This document shows positions 6,898 through 10,189 of a stretch of DNA of 10,189 nucleotides, one piece after another (the stretch's first letter is position 1; every line of letters starts with the position of its first letter). Both the position numbers and the translations under genes were made by a program. The notes beneath the pieces were generated by a model. That model saw only the letters and a list, made by a program, of their open reading frames with translations. It was not told the origin of the DNA and did not search any database. The stretch is from Candidatus Gorgonimonas leptogorgiae. GTDB taxonomy: Bacteria; Pseudomonadota; Gammaproteobacteria; Pseudomonadales; Endozoicomonadaceae. The stretch is taken from positions 6,569 to 16,757 of the forward strand of contig CAKNAD010000009.1 in NCBI GenBank assembly GCA_929200515.1, written 5' to 3'.

Positions 6898-7233
6898 ATG
6901 CAATTAACAGAAAGAGAAAAATACTGGCTACTAAAAGAAGCTTGGACCTATTTAGGATATGATAAGCCTAATGAAGCTTGTACAATTTTATTGTATCTAG
7001 ATAATCAATTTGCACATAATATAGAAATAAAAAAAATGCTATTAGTTGCTTTATTATATAGCAAAAATTACCAAAAAGCCTTAGAATTAGTAGATTATTT
7101 ATTACAAAACACTTTTGATAACCAAGATAAGCGTGCTATATACCTCTGTAAAATAGATGCCCTATCAAATCTAGGACAGGAAAAAAATGCACAACAAACT
7201 AGAGATTTATTTTTTATGGATAAAAACCTATGA
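6898..7233 (+). CDS. sctY: SctY/YscY-family chaperone of SctX
   Basis: An all-helical protein of 111 residues from Met at 6898 (YscY is 114). LTEREKYWLLKEAWTYLGYD aligns with LTKRQQEFLLLNGWLQLQCG of YscY, and the following NEACTILLYLDN, KMLLVALLYSKNYQKALELVDYLL and KIDALSNLGQEKNAQQT segments show the A/G/L/Y spacing of tetratricopeptide repeats, about three of them. Known of the family: YscY binds SctX and the complex binds SctV; without it nothing is secreted. An ATG 6 bases upstream (6892) is in frame, but leaves only 1 base after the AGAGG ribosome site, whereas 6898 leaves 7, so 6898 is chosen. The ribosome site lies in a hairpin. The stop overlaps the sctV start as ATGA (7230-7233). Confidence 0.88.
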   Translation: MQLTEREKYWLLKEAWTYLGYDKPNEACTILLYLDNQFAHNIEIKKMLLVALLYSKNYQKALELVDYLLQNTFDNQDKRAIYLCKIDALSNLGQEKNAQQTRDLFFMDKNL

Positions 7234-9332
7234 TTAGAACTACAATATCCAAGTGGTTGCAACTAATTACCAAGCGCACAGACTTGATGCTTGGTATGTT
7301 GCTAATGATGATAATTTTTTTAATGATACTGCCATTACCTGTTATCATCGTCGATGCTCTAATTGCTACCAATATGTCACTAGCAGTGTTATTACTAATG
7401 ACATCAATATATATAAAATCTCCTGTAGAATTTACTTCTTTTCCATCGGTATTACTACTTACAACGCTGTTTAGGCTTGCTTTAGCAATAACTACTACCA
7501 GACTAGTACTATTACAAGCAGACGCTGGAAAAATAATTCAAACATTTGGCGAATTTGTTGTTGGTGGCAACATAGTGGTTGGCTTAGTAATCTTTTTAAT
7601 TATTACTATAGTGCAATTTTTAGTAATTACCAAAGGTTCAGAACGTGTAGCCGAAGTAAGTGCTAGATTTTCTCTTGACGCTATGCCAGGAAAACAAATG
7701 AGTATAGATGGTGATATGCGTGCTGGGGTTATCGATCAAAAAGAAGCACAAAACAGAAGAAATAAAGTACAAAAAGAAAGTCAATTATATGGTTCTATGG
7801 ATGGAGCCATGAAGTTTGTTAAAGGAGATGCAATAGCTGGTATTATTATCGCCTTTGTAAACTTAATAGGTGGTATGGCAGTAGGCATTCTACAACATGG
7901 AATGACCGCATCTCAGTCTATACATATATATTCTATTTTAACTATTGGCGATGGTTTGGTTTCGCAAATTCCAGCTTTATTAATTTCGATAACTTCTGGA
8001 ATGATAGTAACACGAGTATCGGATGACGATGAGGAGCAAAGTTCTAACCTTGGAGTAGCTATTTCAACTCAACTATCTAATCATCCACGAGCTTTGATGA
8101 TAGGCGGGGTATTATTACTAACTTTTGCTGCATTGCCTGGTTTTCCTACAACTATATTTTTAACTTTAGCGACATTATTAGGTGGTGGTGGTTATTTATC
8201 ATATTGGAGAAAATCTAAACCTAAGAGTGCAATTAAAAGGTCTAGTATAAAACCAGGTGATGCAGCTGCAACTCCTGAAGCCGCAGAAGGAGAGGAAGGC
8301 AAAGGAGAATTTTCATTAACTGTACCACTATTGATAGATGTATCGATAGATTTACAAGAACTTATCTCTGAAGCAGGTCTTGAAAGTGAACTAACTAAAA
8401 TTAGACAAGCTCTTTATCTTGATATGGGAATTCCATTTCCAGGTATCCACTTAAGGTTTAATGAATCCATTGAATCAGGAACATATGAAATCCAATTGCA
8501 AGAAATACCTGTTGCTACAGGACATTTAAAAAAAGGATATCTACTAGCAAATGAAGATCCTAAAACGTTAAAAGCACTGAACATAAAGTTTGAGAAAGGA
8601 AGTCCTTTTCTACCAGGTAAAGATTCTTTATGGGTGCAAGAAAAATATCAAGAAAAATTAGAAAAATCAGGTATCAGCTATATGGATACTTGTAAAATAA
8701 TTAGCTACCATTTATCTTATGTGTTAAAAGGTAATGCTGATTCTTTCATGGGGATTCAAGAAACCAGATTTTTAATAGAAAAAATGGAGGGAGATTTTCC
8801 TGAATTAATTAAAGAAGTACAGAGATTACTCCCTATACAAAAAATAACCGATATTTTACAGCGTTTAGTTTCAGAAGATATTTCCATTAGAAATTTAAAA
8901 ACTATATTTGAAAGCATGATCGAATGGGGACAAAAAGAAAAAGACGTTGTCCAGCTAACAGAGTATATAAGAGGCAGTTTAAAAAATTATATTTGTTATA
9001 AATATAGTAACGGCCAAAATGTAATAGCTACTTATATGATTGACCCTAAAGTTGAAGAAATTATTAGAGATGCAATTAGACAAACATCTGGTGGATCATA
9101 TTTAGCCTTAGACAGCTCTGTTAGCCAAGCTTTTATCGATGAAGTCAAAAAAACTGTTGGTGATATTACTAAAATGGAAAAACCGCCTGTACTAATGGTT
9201 TCTATGGATATACGACGATACGTCCGTAAATTGTTAGAAGGCGAAATGGATGACTTACCCGTAATGTCATTTCAGGAGATGACAAGAAAAATAAGCGCTC
9301 AACCTTTAGGCAGGATTAAGCTAAATATGTAA
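7230..9332 (+). CDS. sctV: SctV/YscV (LcrD) T3S inner-membrane export gate
   Basis: A complete 700-residue FHIPEP-family protein (LcrD is about 704). The N-terminal half is membrane-embedded, with hydrophobic segments at about 20-40, 44-61, 73-92, 107-134, 200-222, 236-258, 288-305 and 308-325. The cytosolic loop carries the FHIPEP signature: RVAEVSARFSLDAMPGKQMS (residues 139-158), then IDGDMRAGVIDQKEAQNRR. A charged and Ala/Glu-rich linker (about 326-360) leads to the soluble domain (about 361-700) that forms the nonameric ring, including the conserved stretch IRDAIRQTSGGSYLALD and the terminal PVMSFQEM. The ring takes substrates from SctN/SctO and binds SctX-SctY and chaperones. It starts inside the sctY stop with no good ribosome site, so coupling is likely. 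It is the last gene of the visible plus-strand operon. Confidence 0.98.
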   Translation: MIRTTISKWLQLITKRTDLMLGMLLMMIIFLMILPLPVIIVDALIATNMSLAVLLLMTSIYIKSPVEFTSFPSVLLLTTLFRLALAITTTRLVLLQADAGKIIQTFGEFVVGGNIVVGLVIFLIITIVQFLVITKGSERVAEVSARFSLDAMPGKQMSIDGDMRAGVIDQKEAQNRRNKVQKESQLYGSMDGAMKFVKGDAIAGIIIAFVNLIGGMAVGILQHGMTASQSIHIYSILTIGDGLVSQIPALLISITSGMIVTRVSDDDEEQSSNLGVAISTQLSNHPRALMIGGVLLLTFAALPGFPTTIFLTLATLLGGGGYLSYWRKSKPKSAIKRSSIKPGDAAATPEAAEGEEGKGEFSLTVPLLIDVSIDLQELISEAGLESELTKIRQALYLDMGIPFPGIHLRFNESIESGTYEIQLQEIPVATGHLKKGYLLANEDPKTLKALNIKFEKGSPFLPGKDSLWVQEKYQEKLEKSGISYMDTCKIISYHLSYVLKGNADSFMGIQETRFLIEKMEGDFPELIKEVQRLLPIQKITDILQRLVSEDISIRNLKTIFESMIEWGQKEKDVVQLTEYIRGSLKNYICYKYSNGQNVIATYMIDPKVEEIIRDAIRQTSGGSYLALDSSVSQAFIDEVKKTVGDITKMEKPPVLMVSMDIRRYVRKLLEGEMDDLPVMSFQEMTRKISAQPLGRIKLNM

Positions 9333-9437
9333 TATGCTTTGCTATTTCACAATTAGGTCTGTACTCACAATTAGCAATCTATTTTGTAGATCCCTTTGAT
9401 GATTATTTAATACTAATGATACGAAATTTGGAATATC
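9333..9437. other. Convergent intergenic spacer after sctV
   Basis: This 105-base stretch lies between two converging genes. It contains a 10-base direct repeat TCACAATTAG at 9347-9356 and 9365-9374 and a weak stem ATCTA-TTTTG-TAGAT (9377-9391). No strong GC stem followed by a T-tract is present on either strand, so I cannot name a terminator with confidence. Confidence 0.35.
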
Positions 9438-10189
9438 CTAATTTTTAGAAGCAGATAAATACCCATCCAACTCTTGTTTAGAGTAATTAACAGCATTAGT
9501 TAAAAAAGCAATTACAATATATTTCATATGCTGTGCAACTGCATCATTAGCATCATGGTCTGCGATATTAGAGGCGTTTATGATTAAATCATGAAATAAT
9601 TTTGTTACACAATCTTTATAAGAATCATCCTCAAAAAGTGCTAAATATTGATTCGAGGCTTGCTCATAGTCTCTAAGGGTTACTTGACCATCAACTAATT
9701 TAGTAAATATCGTTTTAATTTTTATTTCTGTTTTCTCTATGATACCTGTTTCTATAATAGGTATTTCTTGCTGTATACTTTGTTTAAACTCTTTATTAAT
9801 AGTATTAATAAACATGGCATTGTATAATTGTTCTAATTTCGTTAATATATCTGCTTTATACAATAGTTCAATACCCTTATTTAACCAAAATTCACTAAAA
9901 ATTATACGCCTTTTTCTCCAGCTTTTATCTTTGTTGTATAGCTCTGTATCAAATTTATACATATCATAAAAAATTGGAAATAGTTTTTCTTTGGTAAATG
10001 TATAGCTGAGTTGTATACATCTATCTCTCGATTTTTTATAAGGCTCTGTAGCTTGATATAACTTAATTTGCTCTTGCATCTTTATTTTATTTGCATCTAT
10101 AGTTCTATCTTGAGTTATACTTGCTACATTTTGCTCTACATTTTGCTCTACATTTTGTTCTACATTTTGTTCTACATTTTGTTCTACAT
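9438..10189 (-). CDS. Unknown helical protein with N-side VEQN repeats; 5' end beyond window
   Basis: I do not recognise this gene. The minus-strand frame ends with TAG at 9438-9440 and is open to the right edge, giving 249 visible residues; the true start is outside. An internal ATG at 10079 would give 213 residues, but it lacks a clear ribosome site and the frame upstream is uninterrupted, so it is unlikely to be the start. Visible parts: five VEQN repeats encoded at 10128-10187, a short link (VASITQDRTIDANKIK), then a charged, helix-prone body with no signal peptide or membrane segment in view. The body has many Lys, Glu, Ile and Tyr residues (for example YKKSRDRCIQLSYTFTKEKL, WRKRRIIFSEFWLNKG) and ends LDGYLSASKN. 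It converges on sctV. An effector, translocation-related protein or unrelated cytosolic protein are all possible. In Yersinia the genes after lcrD run on the same strand, so this is not part of the conserved order. Confidence 0.8.
   Translation of the reverse strand, partial: VEQNVEQNVEQNVEQNVEQNVASITQDRTIDANKIKMQEQIKLYQATEPYKKSRDRCIQLSYTFTKEKLFPIFYDMYKFDTELYNKDKSWRKRRIIFSEFWLNKGIELLYKADILTKLEQLYNAMFINTINKEFKQSIQQEIPIIETGIIEKTEIKIKTIFTKLVDGQVTLRDYEQASNQYLALFEDDSYKDCVTKLFHDLIINASNIADHDANDAVAQHMKYIVIAFLTNAVNYSKQELDGYLSASKN
10128..10189 (-). repeat. In-frame 12-base tandem repeat, five units, encoding Val-Glu-Gln-Asn
   Basis: Read on the minus strand, GTA-GAR-CAA-AAT repeats five times from 10187 to 10128, and the array may continue past the edge. 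Units nearest the edge use GAA (three), the inner two use GAG, a silent change. The next codon group begins GTA GCA, ending the array. Unit length is a multiple of three, so gain or loss of units keeps the frame. Confidence 0.9.

Noticed and set aside
7253..7474. 73-codon plus-strand frame inside sctV
   Set aside because: Alternative frame of the sctV membrane-domain region, with no ribosome site.
9377..9391. ATCTA-TTTTG-TAGAT stem as a terminator for sctV
   Set aside because: Five weak pairs and no following T-tract; not convincing on either strand.
9739..9969. 76-codon plus-strand frame with hydrophobic, Leu/Ser-rich product
   Set aside because: Antisense to the unknown minus-strand gene, whose frame is open over the whole region; hydrophobicity comes from complementing Lys/Asn/Glu codons.
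10128..10189. Tandem repeat as a CRISPR array or origin iterons
   Set aside because: Units are only 12 bases, have no spacers and are codon-phased in an open frame.

Overview
This window is the core of a type III secretion (T3S) injectisome locus of the Ysc family, from a strongly AT-rich bacterium. The gene order matches the divergent yscN-yscO-yscP-yscQ and yopN-tyeA-sycN-yscX-yscY-yscV(lcrD) blocks known from Yersinia and, as psc/pcr genes, from Pseudomonas aeruginosa. SctX and SctY are hallmarks of this family. The low GC content, long AT-rich intergenic DNA and Q/N/K-rich proteins suggest a host-associated, perhaps intracellular, proteobacterium. That is inference: nothing in the window fixes the taxon.

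Layout. Bases 1-4292 are on the minus strand and read leftward as sctN (ATPase), sctO (stalk), sctP (needle-length ruler) and sctQ (cytosolic sorting platform, cut by the left edge). Bases 4293-4833 form a 541-base gene-free divergent control region. Bases 4834-9332 are on the plus strand and read rightward as sctW (YopN and TyeA fused in one polypeptide), a SycN-type chaperone, sctX, sctY and sctV (export gate). After a 105-base convergent spacer, bases 9438-10189 carry the 3' part of a minus-strand gene of unknown function. That gene reads in frame to the right edge and contains a 12-base tandem repeat encoding Val-Glu-Gln-Asn units.

How the genes work together. SctN with SctO, docked on the SctQ platform, strips chaperones from substrates and feeds them to SctV in the inner-membrane export apparatus. 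SctP measures the needle and switches export from early to later substrates. SctW, held by a SycN-type chaperone, is the gatekeeper that blocks effector release until host contact. SctX and SctY bind each other and SctV and are needed for export. Genes are tightly packed (TAATG or ATGA overlaps, 8-base gap), except for a 162-base gap before sctQ, a 61-base gap before sycN and a 90-base gap before sctY that holds a hairpin covering the ribosome binding site.

I did not find an undescribed system. The main points of interest are the SctW fusion, the sctY ribosome-site hairpin, the proline-free SctP ruler, the spaced TTCTATC repeats in the divergent region, and the repeat-bearing unknown gene at the right edge.
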